A DNA stretch of 64,000 bases from JAGXSE01 sp040757295 (GTDB lineage: Bacteria > Bacillota > PH28-bin88), in assembly GCA_040757295.1 (NCBI GenBank), contig JBFLXH010000006.1:1-64000 (forward strand), written 5' to 3'. The position numbers were made by a program, and so were the translations under genes. Below, in pieces: positions 19,201 to 27,359 of this stretch. The notes under the pieces were generated by a model, which had not been told where the DNA came from, searched no databases, and saw only the letters and a program-made list of their open reading frames with translations. Position 1 is the first letter of the stretch. The number at the start of each line of letters is the position of its first letter.

Positions 19201-19858
19201 GGTTCCCACTTCTTTTGAAATAAGAGAGGGGAAGACGGAAGTTATTATCAAACACCAGGGCACCGGCACCTATACACTGATCAGCACGCCGCCCAAGGTT
19301 TTTTTAGATATCACAAGTCACTGGGCAAGGGAAGAGATAGAAAGTCTGTCTGCAAAGCTGATCATCAACGGCAAGAACGAAGGTACCTTTGATCCTCATG
19401 GCAATGTAACCCGGGCTGAGTTTACCGCAATGTTGGTGCGTTCGTTGGGGTTGACCGCCAGGGGGCAGGCCCATCACTTTAATGATGTTGGCAGCCAGTG
19501 GTATGGAGGGGTGGTCAGGATTGCCGCCGGGGCAGGGTTGGTGCAGGGTTATGATGATGGCAGTTTTAGGCCCAACAACTATATTACCAGGGAAGAAATA
19601 GCCGTGATCCTGGCCAGGGCTTTATTTAATGGGGGATTCCTTAATAACGACAACAGAGGGGATGCTGGCCTGGCTGAGTTCCAGGATGCTGGAGATATCA
19701 GCCCATGGGCTGTTGATGAACTAGCAATCATCACCAGGGCCCAGATACTGCGCGGTAATGCTGAAGGCAGGCTGTTCCCTACCCAGAATGCCACCAGAGC
19801 GGAAGCGGCCGTAATGCTGAAACGGATGCTAAATTTTGGTGGACTATCTCGTGATTGA
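16295..19858 (+). CDS. Large secreted surface protein with FN3 and SLH domains
   Basis: A 1187-residue exported protein. A signal peptide ends at about residue 31 (AAFA before EE). Fibronectin type III-like repeats follow. The first (about 34-127) and a later one (about 410-503) are clear duplicates sharing the GNP.., PGTTYFFRVKAR and E..WS patterns. Ig-like middle regions come next, then three S-layer homology motifs from about residue 1015 to the end (ITSHWA.., FNDV..W.., FQDAG..SPWA), each closing with the TRAE/TREE signature. SLH repeats bind secondary cell-wall polymer, so this is an S-layer-attached surface or adhesion protein. ATG 16295 follows GAGGGAGG. It is transcribed alone. Confidence 0.9.
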   Translation: MNLKERGKALLIGLVCGFSWFLYCCLGAAFAEEVIVPGLSLETASSNTITGNVLSNGNPATAQYYVERSSDSFFNTEVVPVQDWTTATGFTASGLVPGTTYFFRVKARDLEGNESAWSPVVSKITVPAAPTGVSATTNDPFKVTISWTKTKGATGYIVFRNNVSIATLGDVNVYEDYSASAPTISEGTVTASKGTYADYVSLTLTGAKTNNGFNHSYQVAAYNESGNGAKSGNVSGFRKPGPLQVQWMRSLGDNYYSFAYLEGATGNSFLDTGAPMYAVYPPKAITVEHKVGTPDTLIISFSGASVTAGEGRYYYTQLRADGANPILVSSIRDRGYRHDSIANTEGFEIFSSVSEAGPFTPIGLSSATSFEDSGLSPNTRYWYKVRAKSTAGTWSNLSMAASKFTFAAVPGINLGETGMTAIAGTIAANGNPSGTQYCIEMAADPDFLSGVTQVQNWSSSTSYVAADLHPGTTYYFRVKARNEDGVETEWSAVQGKTTLPANLPPTVELLTEDGSCFSAGVGEVTLRWSSDDPDEEDFLTHTVLIRPPAASDVIAIVRSSGPGGQSHTFAIEDKTLWPVGVYYWWVTTEESNGLITTSSERTFQIINDPPEQPGPFNDFGSLFKGGSTVFLSWGLSGDQNGDLVRYEVDFYNGSAWISVRGLENEGAPLANLLYCLPENNTGQAKFRVRAHEGSVYSPYRESPSFIVDSEPPTVPTIILKENGKDYHPGALAEQPVTFTLGGSADNLTGVIYQYSLDAGINWISGETGVITAAGQTLLSFRAADGAGNLSAEQQAVVLIEYKTEPVRPRNGTRTGSNPSLVDIRVDGTRVEGIIDAYQYKTMAEKDSLGVITITAGKVSFFLPLSEIDVPALAAELGASSAKELKIHVIWQQLDEERAHNIKGMVENLGGKPLGFSTNFTFILAADNGNKKEIQGFKSYVTRLIKLDTGVEPQGLAAVWVNLKTNELIPVPTSFEIREGKTEVIIKHQGTGTYTLISTPPKVFLDITSHWAREEIESLSAKLIINGKNEGTFDPHGNVTRAEFTAMLVRSLGLTARGQAHHFNDVGSQWYGGVVRIAAGAGLVQGYDDGSFRPNNYITREEIAVILARALFNGGFLNNDNRGDAGLAEFQDAGDISPWAVDELAIITRAQILRGNAEGRLFPTQNATRAEAAVMLKRMLNFGGLSRD

Positions 19859-19946
19859 GGCCGGGGAAATGTTTCTCTTAGGGGGAGCATTTTTTCTGGG
19901 AACAATAAGGCTTTTTTTCGTCAATAGGGAACCGGAGGTGTAGTTG

Positions 19947-20141
19947 ATGAGAAACAGGTTAATTAGTTTATTGCTGATAATCCTTATGACAATGAGCCTG
20001 ATCAGCGGGTGCGGGCAGAGTAAGCCGGCCGAAAAAGAACAGGCTAAAGTGGAAACCCCAGCGCCAAAAGAAGAGCCGCGTAAAGTGGAAACCCCAATGC
20101 CGAAAGAGGAACCGAAAGAAACTATACTCGGCAAGGGATAA
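19947..20141 (+). CDS. Short lipoprotein whose C-terminus is encoded by a repeat
   Basis: A 64-residue protein with a lipoprotein signal peptide (LISGC, Cys at about residue 21). The charged tail contains a duplicated KVETP.PKEEP unit. The last five codons (ILGKG) and the stop come from the family B element that starts at 20123. The ancestral protein was probably longer or differently ended. ATG 19947 has GGAGGTG 6 nt upstream. No conserved domain remains, so it may be a truncated gene. It follows the SLH gene by 88 bp. Confidence 0.55.
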   Translation: MRNRLISLLLIILMTMSLISGCGQSKPAEKEQAKVETPAPKEEPRKVETPMPKEEPKETILGKG

Positions 20142-20226
20142 AATTGCATTATCATAATGAAGCCGAGTATGAAATTCGCTTTGAGGCCACGGTAAATCAA
20201 TGAATAATTAGTGGCCTCGCTCATTA
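20123..20226 (+). repeat. Family B repeat (B4)
   Basis: A plus-oriented full B element with perfect outer (ATACTCGGC/GCCGAGTAT) and inner (GAGGCCAC/GTGGCCTC) stems, flanked by TA on both sides. It inserts within the end of the short lipoprotein gene. Confidence 0.85.
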
Positions 20227-20343
20227 TAAAAAAGGCTGGGGCCTTCCGGGAAACCTTCCGCGAAGGCCTTATTGCAGCCTGCAGAAGCTGCCAGCAGGTA
20301 AAGGGAGTATTAATGCTTAATAAATTAGGAGAGGAGGGGAAAG

Positions 20344-20853
20344 ATGCGCATCGGCTATGACGTTTACCACTCGCCAATTGGCCCAATTTATGTGGTGGTA
20401 GATGAACACGGTGTCAGGAAAGTGGCCATGACTGAAGAGGAGTGGCAGGGTTGCCAGTTGGAGTTAGGCGATATTAGAAGAGACTCTGAGCTGTGCCAGG
20501 AATCGGTCCGGCAAATGGAGGAATACTTTCAAAGAAAACGGCGGGAATTTCATCTTCCTTTAGCTATTCAGGGGACAGCTTTTCGCAAGGAGGTTTGGGA
20601 GGTGCTCAGGTCTATTCCTTATGGAGAGGTGCGCAGTTATGCCGCGATTGCTGCAGCAGTAGGAAAGCCCAAAGGTTCCCGGGCTGTTGGCCAGGCTAAC
20701 CGGAATAACCCGTTGCCCATCTTTATTCCCTGTCACCGAGTAATTGGTAAGGACGGCTCCTTGGTGGGTTATGCGGGTACCAGGACGGAAATAAAGGCTG
20801 CTTTGCTCAGATTAGAAGGCCTGTCTTTAGAAGATTGTAAAAAATACCTGTAA
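20344..20853 (+). CDS. ogt: Methylated-DNA-[protein]-cysteine S-methyltransferase
   Basis: A 169-residue O6-alkylguanine-DNA alkyltransferase. The Ada-type DNA-binding winged helix includes SYAAIA and the RAVGQANRNNP recognition segment. The acceptor Cys is in PCHRVIG near residue 134. It repairs O6-methylguanine by a suicidal transfer. ATG 20344 has a GGAGAGGAGGGG ribosome site. A small GGCT-like gene follows 37 bp downstream. Confidence 0.95.
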   Translation: MRIGYDVYHSPIGPIYVVVDEHGVRKVAMTEEEWQGCQLELGDIRRDSELCQESVRQMEEYFQRKRREFHLPLAIQGTAFRKEVWEVLRSIPYGEVRSYAAIAAAVGKPKGSRAVGQANRNNPLPIFIPCHRVIGKDGSLVGYAGTRTEIKAALLRLEGLSLEDCKKYL

Positions 20854-20890
20854 TTCTTTGGGCAACGTCCCTGACAAGGTGGGTTTTGGT

Positions 20891-21259
20891 ATGGCTGCCA
20901 TGGTTTTTGTTTACGGAACCCTGATGCACGGAAGAAGCAACCATCACTATTTAAAAAAGGCTAAATTCCTGGGCCAAGCAGTTGCCCGTGGAATTGCCCT
21001 TTACGCTGTTACCCCTTTTTATCCTGGGGCGGTAGTTGATCCGGATAAAATGGTAATGGGCGAGGTCTATGAAGTTGATAATCCAACCATGGAGAAGTTG
21101 GATGAATTAGAAGATAACGGGACCCTTTACCGCCGGGAACTGTTGCCGGTTGTGCTGAAAAACAATGGAGAGGTGATTAAGGCTTGGGTTTACCTTTGGC
21201 TGCAAGAATTGCCAGAGGGAAAGAAAATTTGCTTCAACGACCAGCCATGGAAAGAATAG
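20891..21259 (+). CDS. Gamma-glutamylcyclotransferase (AIG2/GGCT)-like protein
   Basis: A 122-residue protein with the GGCT-fold opening VFVYGTLM (substrate loop YGTL) and a GEVYEV segment followed by the LDELE pattern, whose Glu is catalytic in the family. The reaction would be cyclisation of gamma-glutamyl amines to 5-oxoproline, but the substrate is uncertain for bacterial members. ATG 20891 is preceded by AAGGTGGG. The open frame back to TTG 20858 has no better ribosome site. It is probably cotranscribed with ogt. Confidence 0.8.
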   Translation: MAAMVFVYGTLMHGRSNHHYLKKAKFLGQAVARGIALYAVTPFYPGAVVDPDKMVMGEVYEVDNPTMEKLDELEDNGTLYRRELLPVVLKNNGEVIKAWVYLWLQELPEGKKICFNDQPWKE

Positions 21260-21329
21260 ATGCCCTCCTGTAACACCAAAAACCTCCTGGTCCAATAAGA
21301 TAGAGTAAATTTGGAGGAGGAGGATCTGA

Positions 21330-21926
21330 ATGAAAAGGGAGAGCATTTATGAGTATCTGCGGCGACCTGTGCCCTTGTATCCCAGGCAGCACGGCTTTCA
21401 AACCCGAAAAGCCCATATCAGAGTAGCTCTTGGGGGCCTTGTTGCCGCATTGTCGGCATTCCTGCAAGTGTCAGGAGTTTTGCTGCCGGGATTTGGGCAG
21501 ATAATCGGAGCTTTTTGTTCGGTCCCTCTAATTGCAGTTTCCCTAATGGACCCTGTCGTGGGTTTTCTGGCTATGATTGCCGCTTCCTGCTTGGCAGCTA
21601 TGTTTCATCCTTTGGGTGGATTGATTTTGCTCCTGACTTACGGGCCATTGGGGTTTGTAATGGGGTTGACAATCTTTTATCGCCTACCGCGGTTCTTGGT
21701 GCTTTTTCTCAGTGGGAGCGTTTTGGCGGGTGGTATTTGTCTCGTTGTCTTTGGGCTGGGCCTGCCGGCATTCGCCTTGTTACGGTTAACGGGGTTAACC
21801 GTATCCATTCCCTTAATTGCAGGGCTGGTTCTCCTTTATTGCTGGTTATGGTTGGATTTGGTTCAAATCTTTCTCGTCCGGTTGCCGGTTTTCGCATCTA
21901 CCGGTTCTAAAGGTGAAAAAAAGTAA
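21330..21926 (+). CDS. Polytopic membrane protein of unknown function
   Basis: A 198-residue protein. A basic, proline-rich cytosolic start (about 30 residues) is followed by five or six closely packed membrane helices rich in Gly and Leu. I do not recognise a family with confidence. The fold pattern is reminiscent of small ECF-type S components or DUF2232-like proteins. ATG 21330 follows GGAGGAGGAGG. A truncated chromate-transporter start lies 25 bp after its stop. Confidence 0.6.
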   Translation: MKRESIYEYLRRPVPLYPRQHGFQTRKAHIRVALGGLVAALSAFLQVSGVLLPGFGQIIGAFCSVPLIAVSLMDPVVGFLAMIAASCLAAMFHPLGGLILLLTYGPLGFVMGLTIFYRLPRFLVLFLSGSVLAGGICLVVFGLGLPAFALLRLTGLTVSIPLIAGLVLLYCWLWLDLVQIFLVRLPVFASTGSKGEKK

Positions 21927-21951
21927 TTCTTTGGAGGGAGTAGTCTAGTCG

Positions 21952-22092
21952 ATGTTGGTTCTTTGGCAGCTGTTTATAGCCTTTGCCCGGGTAGGGATCC
22001 TGGGTTATGGGGGAGGACAGCTTGGTTTTATGCCCCTCTGCAACTTGCAGGATAAAAAAACTGGGCTAGCGAATATTTTTATTGTGGTTTGA
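21952..22092 (+). pseudogene. Truncated ChrA-type chromate transporter (N-terminus only)
   Basis: A short frame too small for most gene finders translates to 46 residues starting MLVLWQLFIAFARVG, then GYGGGQLGFMPL. This is the hallmark N-terminal helix and GYGGG motif of CHR-family transporters. It has a good GGAGGGAG ribosome site and an ATG. Homology stops after about 32 codons, and a TGA follows at 22090. The remaining 130 or more residues are absent, so this is a deletion remnant. The next gene starts 37 bp on. Confidence 0.7.
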
Positions 22093-22129
22093 CCATAAGG
22101 ATTTGAGAAAGGTCGAGGGAGATTTCAAA

Positions 22130-22540
22130 ATGAACGCAGCATTTTTTCTCATTCCTAAGAGCCAGGTAGTTTTCTTAAACGAGAATGCAACTATGCGGCA
22201 GGCGTTGGAACGAATGGAGTACCACCGCTGGACGGCTGTGCCGTTGGTTGATAATGAAGGAAAATACGTGGGCACGTTGACGGAAGGAGATTTATTATGG
22301 AAAATAAAGAATTGTTCTCGTTTCTCCCTGTCTGATGCGGAGAAGATTTTACTTAAAGAAATCGACCGGCATTTCCAAAACCAATCGGTATCTATTAATA
22401 CTGAGCTGAAAGATTTGATTGAGCTTTCTATCCATCAAAACTTTGTACCGGTAGTCGATGATGAGAGTATTTTTATTGGGATTATCCGCCGGAGGGAAAT
22501 CATCGAGTATTTTGCCGGCTTGGTCTTTGAAAAGAGCTAA
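22130..22540 (+). CDS. CBS-pair domain protein
   Basis: A 136-residue protein made of two CBS motifs (about residues 5-62 and 78-132), including the typical TAVPLVD..G.YVGTLTEGDLL strand-turn. Stand-alone CBS pairs bind adenosyl nucleotides and act as energy or second-messenger sensors. The Firmicute relative DarB/CbpB binds c-di-AMP, but that ligand is only a guess here. ATG 22130 follows GAGGGAG. A longer frame from 22082 would overlap the chrA remnant and has no ribosome site. Confidence 0.8.
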   Translation: MNAAFFLIPKSQVVFLNENATMRQALERMEYHRWTAVPLVDNEGKYVGTLTEGDLLWKIKNCSRFSLSDAEKILLKEIDRHFQNQSVSINTELKDLIELSIHQNFVPVVDDESIFIGIIRRREIIEYFAGLVFEKS

Positions 22541-22617
22541 AAACGATGAGTTATTTGGCGGTTTACTGAGAAAAAAGCCGCAAAGCGGCCCTCAACTAAG
22601 AAGTTCCATTTTGCACC

Positions 22618-22917
22618 GTGGATTGGAGCACCGTAACCCCGACTGAACACCCGGGAGAGACCGGAAAGGCCTACTGGCGCACCTTTGAAATGGGTAACAT
22701 CAGAGTAAGGATGGTGGAATACACCCCAGGCTACCTGGCAGACCACTGGTGCAACCGGGGCCATGTCCTCTTAGTTTTAGAAGGGGAGCTGGTTACTGAA
22801 CTCAACGATGGGCGGAAATTCACCCTTACCCCCGGGACCAGTTATCAAGTGGCGGATGGGGCCAACCCCCACTGTTCCTACACCGAAAAAGGCGCCAAGC
22901 TGTTTATTGTTGACTAA
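22618..22917 (+). CDS. DHCW-motif cupin protein, start site abnormal
   Basis: A small single-domain cupin matching the DHCW-motif cupin family: TVDWS at the start, then TEHPGETG, YLADHWC, LEGELVTEL and the KGAKLFIVD ending. Relatives usually carry about ten residues before TVDWS, including a start Met. Here the in-frame codons before GTG 22618 still look homologous (VPFCT) but run into a stop at 22597, and no ATG or good ribosome site exists. It may start weakly at GTG 22618 (99 aa) or be freshly inactivated. It converges on trpA. Confidence 0.65.
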   Translation: MDWSTVTPTEHPGETGKAYWRTFEMGNIRVRMVEYTPGYLADHWCNRGHVLLVLEGELVTELNDGRKFTLTPGTSYQVADGANPHCSYTEKGAKLFIVD

Positions 22918-22948
22918 AGGCAGATTAAAAAATGGCCTTTTTCAGGCT
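22914..22948. terminator. Possible terminator between cupin and trpA
   Basis: The inverted repeat AAAGGC/GCCTTT, with an A-rich loop and a T run, overlaps both converging stop codons. The stem is short (6 bp), so confidence is limited. Confidence 0.35.
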
Positions 22949-23734
22949 TGCTACATAGGAACAGACTTCATCTATTACTATCTCAGGCGCACTGTTAATT
23001 AAATCTAAATTCTTTTCAATCAATTCGATAATGGAACTGCCTACAATTACGCCATCGGCCACCTGAGCAGCCTGGCGGGCCGTTTCAGGACTGGAAATAC
23101 CAAAACCTACAGCCAGGGGCAAATCCGTGTGAGAACGTACCCGCTTCAAAAAGGTATCCAATCCTGAAGCAATGTTTTCCCTGCTCCCTGTTACGCCTGT
23201 AACGGAGACACAGTAGATAAAGCCACTTGCTAAAACCCCTATTTTTTTCATGCGATGGTCTGTACTGGTGGGAGCCACTAAAAAAATCAAATCCATATTT
23301 GCGCTATTTGTAATTTCTTTCAAGGTACCGGCTTCTTCCGGCGGAAGATCCGGTACAATGATACCGTCTACCCTTGCTTGTAAAGCCCGGAAGACGAATT
23401 TCTCTAGTCCATATCGATAAATAGGGTTGAAATATGTCATTAATATCAGGGGTGTCTGGATCCTTTCCCGCAATGAGGCCACTAGTCCGAATATTTTCTC
23501 TAAGGATATGCCTCCGGCCAGGGCCCGCTGGGCAGCTTTTTGAATTGTGGGGCCATCGGCCACAGGGTCCGAGTAGGGAATCCCCAACTCAATAATGTCA
23601 GCCCCGGCATCGGCAAGTTTTAAGACCAGCTTTTCTGTGAATTCAAGGCTCGGGTCACCGCAACTGACATAAGGTATTAGGGCTTTTTGCCCCTTTAACT
23701 TTAGGTTCTTAAAGGTTTGGGTAATCTTACTCAC
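22925..23734 (-). CDS. trpA: Tryptophan synthase alpha chain
   Basis: A 269-residue TIM-barrel protein with the catalytic Glu region (ELGIPYSDP, Glu and Asp of the lyase site) and the phosphate-binding VGFGIS segment. It cleaves indole-3-glycerol phosphate to indole and glyceraldehyde-3-phosphate and channels indole to TrpB. It is the last gene of the trp operon, and its start overlaps the end of trpB by 8 bp. Confidence 0.96.
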   Translation of the reverse strand: MSKITQTFKNLKLKGQKALIPYVSCGDPSLEFTEKLVLKLADAGADIIELGIPYSDPVADGPTIQKAAQRALAGGISLEKIFGLVASLRERIQTPLILMTYFNPIYRYGLEKFVFRALQARVDGIIVPDLPPEEAGTLKEITNSANMDLIFLVAPTSTDHRMKKIGVLASGFIYCVSVTGVTGSRENIASGLDTFLKRVRSHTDLPLAVGFGISSPETARQAAQVADGVIVGSSIIELIEKNLDLINSAPEIVIDEVCSYVASLKKAIF

Positions 23735-24914
23735 TTGCTACACCCCCTAGCAATTTACTAACAGTTTGGACATCCTTATCTCCTCGTCCGGATAAATTAA
23801 CAACAATTACCTGCTCAGGAGATAAACCTGGAGCCAATTTCATCACGTAGGCAAGAGCATGGGCACTTTCTAGGGCGGGAATAATCCCTTCCAGGCGAGA
23901 TAATGTCTGAAATGCCGCTAAGGCCTCTTCATCAGTAATGGCGTGGTATTCAGCCCGGCCGCTATCTTTATAATAACTGTGTTCAGGACCCACCCCGGGA
24001 TAGTCCAGACCTGCAGAAATAGAATGAGCAGGCAGTACCTGACCATCGCTGTCTTGCAGGATATAACTCAGAGCGCCATGCAAAACTCCTTTGGTTCCAG
24101 CGGTCAAGGAGGCCGCATGGTGGCCGGTATTTATCCCGTAGCCAGCAGCTTCTACACCAACCATTTTTACCTCGCGATCATGGACAAAGGGGTGAAAAAG
24201 GCCCAAGGCATTACTTCCGCCGCCCACACAAGCAACTAAATAGTCAGGCAGTTTGCCTTCCCTCTCTAGAATCTGTTGTTTGGCTTCCTCACCGATAATG
24301 CTTTGGAAATCTCGTACCATAGTCGGGTACGGGTGGGGCCCTACGACAGAGCCAATGACATAATGGCTGTCTTGGACCGAGGCCACCCAGTGACGCAAGG
24401 CCTCATTGGTAGCGTCTTTAAGTGTTTGAGTTCCTGACGTTACTTCTATTACCTGCGCTCCCAACAATTTCATACGAAAAACATTTAAAGACTGTCGCTT
24501 GACATCTTCTGCCCCCATAAAGACCGTGCATTCACAATCTAACAAGGCAGCAGCCGTGGCTGAGGCCACTCCATGTTGCCCTGCTCCTGTCTCAGCGATA
24601 ATTTTCTTTTTCCCCATTTTTTTAGCTAACAGGGTTTGCCCCAGGCTGTTATTGATTTTATGTGCACCCGTATGGTTTAAGTCTTCTCGTTTTAGATAAA
24701 TTTTGGCGCCTCCCAGGTGTTCCGTTAACCTCTTAGCGAAGTAAAAGGGTGTAGGTCTCCCCACGTATGTCTTAAAATAATATTCCATTTCTTCTTTAAA
24801 GCGGGGCTCCTCTTTGTATCGTTCATACGCTGTCTCCAATTCCGTGAGAGCAGACATGAGGGTTTCTGGAACGTATTTCCCGCCAAATTCCCCGAAATAA
24901 CCGGTGTTCTGCAC
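23727..24914 (-). CDS. trpB: Tryptophan synthase beta chain
   Basis: A 395-residue PLP enzyme. The Schiff-base Lys is in NHTGAHKINN, and the phosphate-binding GGGSNA loop is near residue 232. It condenses indole with serine to tryptophan. The length matches TrpB1. The start abuts trpF (shared base at 24914) and the end overlaps trpA. Confidence 0.97.
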   Translation of the reverse strand: MQNTGYFGEFGGKYVPETLMSALTELETAYERYKEEPRFKEEMEYYFKTYVGRPTPFYFAKRLTEHLGGAKIYLKREDLNHTGAHKINNSLGQTLLAKKMGKKKIIAETGAGQHGVASATAAALLDCECTVFMGAEDVKRQSLNVFRMKLLGAQVIEVTSGTQTLKDATNEALRHWVASVQDSHYVIGSVVGPHPYPTMVRDFQSIIGEEAKQQILEREGKLPDYLVACVGGGSNALGLFHPFVHDREVKMVGVEAAGYGINTGHHAASLTAGTKGVLHGALSYILQDSDGQVLPAHSISAGLDYPGVGPEHSYYKDSGRAEYHAITDEEALAAFQTLSRLEGIIPALESAHALAYVMKLAPGLSPEQVIVVNLSGRGDKDVQTVSKLLGGVASE

Positions 24915-25543
24915 TATAATAACCCCCTTGTTCCTTCAATAAAGGATTTTAGCATGATCAAGTCCTTTTTCCCAGGTTCCTTTTCTACGCCGCTGCTGAC
25001 ATCAACACCAAAAGGATTGCCCAACCGGATGGCCTGGGCTACGTTGTGGGCATTTAACCCCCCGGCAATGATTACGGGTACTTGATACCATTCCTGTTGA
25101 GAGACCATTTCCCAGTTAAAGGTTTTTCCGGTGCCGCCCAATTGTTCTGGAACATAAGTGTCAAGCAGGATTTTCTTGATGCTGTTGTTTAATATATAGG
25201 TTTTAATCTTATCCCCACCGATCTGGGTATTAACCCGAAAAGCCTTGATGACCTCATAATCCCGCAAGCGGGCGCAGTATTCGGGTGACTCGTCTCCATG
25301 GAGCTGTAAACCCGTCAGGCCGCAGAAAGCTGCAATTTCACGTACCAGACTAACTTCCTGTTCTGCAAATACACCTATCTTCTCAACTTCCGGCGGGAGG
25401 GCCTGGATTATTTTCCGGGCTAAATCCGGCGCCACTTTACGTTTGCTCGGTGCAAAGACAAAACCTATCGCATTAGCCCCATAGGCTACCGCTGTTTCGG
25501 CGTCAGGCAAGTTTGTAATCCCACATATTTTTATCCACACCAT
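24914..25543 (-). CDS. trpF: Phosphoribosylanthranilate isomerase
   Basis: A (beta/alpha)8-barrel enzyme with the family opening VWIKICGIT (general-base Cys), LLDTYVPEQLGGTGKTF carrying the general-acid Asp, and the AGGLNAHNV phosphate site. It isomerises phosphoribosylanthranilate. ATG 25543 has GGCAGGTGA six bases upstream. GTG 25552 (GTGA overlap with the trpC stop) would add three residues and cannot be excluded. Confidence 0.95.
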   Translation of the reverse strand: MVWIKICGITNLPDAETAVAYGANAIGFVFAPSKRKVAPDLARKIIQALPPEVEKIGVFAEQEVSLVREIAAFCGLTGLQLHGDESPEYCARLRDYEVIKAFRVNTQIGGDKIKTYILNNSIKKILLDTYVPEQLGGTGKTFNWEMVSQQEWYQVPVIIAGGLNAHNVAQAIRLGNPFGVDVSSGVEKEPGKKDLIMLKSFIEGTRGLL

Positions 25544-25548
25544 ATGAT

Positions 25549-26325
25549 TCACCTGCCTACCAGCTCGCGCACTTTTAGGCCTATATCAGGGCTGGTAACC
25601 AGAGCCTCTCCCACCAGAACGGCATCTACACCTGCTTCAGCCAGCTGCCTAATATGATAGGCTGTTGAAATGCCGCTTTCACTTACCAGTAGACACTGGT
25701 CAGGTACTAAGGCTGCCAGTTCAAGGGTTGTCATTAAATCAGTCTTAAAGGTCTTTAAATCCCGGTTGTTAATGCCTATTATTTCTGCCCCGGCATTTAC
25801 AGCCACTTCTAATTCCAGGGGGGAATGAACCTCTACCAGAGCAGCTAATTCTAAATCACAAGCCAACTTATGCAAGGAAGTTAACTGCTCTTTTTCTAAA
25901 ACTGCCGCAATAAGCAGAACCGCATCAGCGCCATAAAGACTGGCTTCGTAGATTTGATATGGGTCAATAATAAAATCTTTGCATAATACAGGTAATCGGG
26001 CAGACTCCTTGACTTGTTTCAAGTGGTTAAGGCTGCCCTGGAAAAATTCCACATCAGTCAAAACAGAGATGGCTGACGCACCATTTTCTTCATAACAGGC
26101 AGCAATTTGTAAGGGGTCAAAGTCTTGCCGCAATACTCCTTTAGAAGGTGAAGCCTTTTTTACTTCCGCAATGAGGCTTACGCCACCTTTGGCTAGGGTT
26201 TTCTTAAAGCTTACCTTCTGGTGTCCGGAGAGGGGTAATTGTCTTTTTAATTCGTCCAGGGGAAGTAGCTTTTTCTTTTGGACTACCTCCCGTTTCTTAT
26301 TGGCAATAATACTATCCAATATCAT
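25549..26325 (-). CDS. trpC: Indole-3-glycerol phosphate synthase
   Basis: A 258-residue barrel enzyme with the signatures IAEVKKASPSKG (catalytic Lys), CKDFIID and IIGINNRDLKTF, and VSESGI for phosphate binding. It closes the indole ring in tryptophan synthesis. It lies 11 bp after trpD and overlaps trpF. Confidence 0.96.
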   Translation of the reverse strand: MILDSIIANKKREVVQKKKLLPLDELKRQLPLSGHQKVSFKKTLAKGGVSLIAEVKKASPSKGVLRQDFDPLQIAACYEENGASAISVLTDVEFFQGSLNHLKQVKESARLPVLCKDFIIDPYQIYEASLYGADAVLLIAAVLEKEQLTSLHKLACDLELAALVEVHSPLELEVAVNAGAEIIGINNRDLKTFKTDLMTTLELAALVPDQCLLVSESGISTAYHIRQLAEAGVDAVLVGEALVTSPDIGLKVRELVGR

Positions 26326-26336
26326 TTATGCTCCCC

Positions 26337-27356
26337 CTAGTGTCTTATCCGGTTTGTAGCCTCTATTAATTGCTCCAGTTTTGCCATGGCCCGGCCTGAG
26401 TCAAGAATTTCTTCAGCAATTTTTATTCCTTCGGAAATGTCTTTAGCTATCCCACCAGCCATTAATGCTACCGCCCCGTTGAAAAGGACGATATCTTTGT
26501 AAGGGCTTTTTTTTCCTGCCAGAATATTCCTGGTAATTACCGCATTCTGGCTGGCTTCTCCTCCTTGCAGATCCTCAAGTTTAACTCTGGTAAACCCATA
26601 ATCTTCAGGATTAATTGTAAAAGTCTTGATGGAACCTTGGTGCAAGCAGCTGATTTTTGTGGGTCCCAGGGTGGAGATTTCATCCAAACCGCCGACCCCA
26701 TGGACAACATAGGCAGTTTTTACTCCCAAACGTTCCAACACCTGAGCCATAATTTCCGTTAAATTTGGGTCATAAACCCCCAGCACCTGGACTTTGGCCT
26801 GGGCTGGATTAGTCAGGGGACCTAAAATATTAAAGATACTGCGGATACCCACTTCCCGCCTGGGACCAACAGCATGCTTCATGGCCTGATGGAATACTGG
26901 CGCATATAAAAAGGCGATCCCGATCTCATTTAAGATAAGTTCTACTTCACTGGGCGAAAGGTCAATTTTCACTCCCAGGGCTTCTAACAAGTCAGCGCTG
27001 CCACTTTTGCTGGATACGGAACGATTGCCATGTTTGGCTACGGGTAGACCTGCACCGGCTACGACAAAGGCCACGGTCGTAGAAATATTGAAAGTGCCGC
27101 TGCCATCGCCGCCTGTTCCGCAGGTGTCAATTAATGTACTGTATTTGCTATTTATAGAAAAAGCCTTTGTCTTCATGGCCTGGGCACAGCCGGCAATTTC
27201 TTCAACAGTTTCACCCTTCATTCTTAAGGCTGTAATTAGACTGCCGATCTGGGCGGGAGTAGCTCCTCCTTCCATTACCTGCTCCATTACCTCTTTGGCC
27301 TCAACAAAACTTAAATTCTCTCTCCTTACAACCTTGTTAATAATCTCTTTAATCAT
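26337..27356 (-). CDS. trpD: Anthranilate phosphoribosyltransferase
   Basis: A 339-residue enzyme with the PRPP-binding CGTGGDGSGTFNIST motif, the KHGNRSVSSKSGSAD loop and the GPRREVG anthranilate region. It joins anthranilate to PRPP. Six (G/U)AG triplets at exact 5-nt spacing (27365-27392 on the minus strand) lie over and before its ribosome site. Translation may therefore be blocked by a TRAP-like protein when tryptophan is abundant. Confidence 0.96.
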   Translation of the reverse strand: MIKEIINKVVRRENLSFVEAKEVMEQVMEGGATPAQIGSLITALRMKGETVEEIAGCAQAMKTKAFSINSKYSTLIDTCGTGGDGSGTFNISTTVAFVVAGAGLPVAKHGNRSVSSKSGSADLLEALGVKIDLSPSEVELILNEIGIAFLYAPVFHQAMKHAVGPRREVGIRSIFNILGPLTNPAQAKVQVLGVYDPNLTEIMAQVLERLGVKTAYVVHGVGGLDEISTLGPTKISCLHQGSIKTFTINPEDYGFTRVKLEDLQGGEASQNAVITRNILAGKKSPYKDIVLFNGAVALMAGGIAKDISEGIKIAEEILDSGRAMAKLEQLIEATNRIRH

Positions 27357-27359
27357 TTT

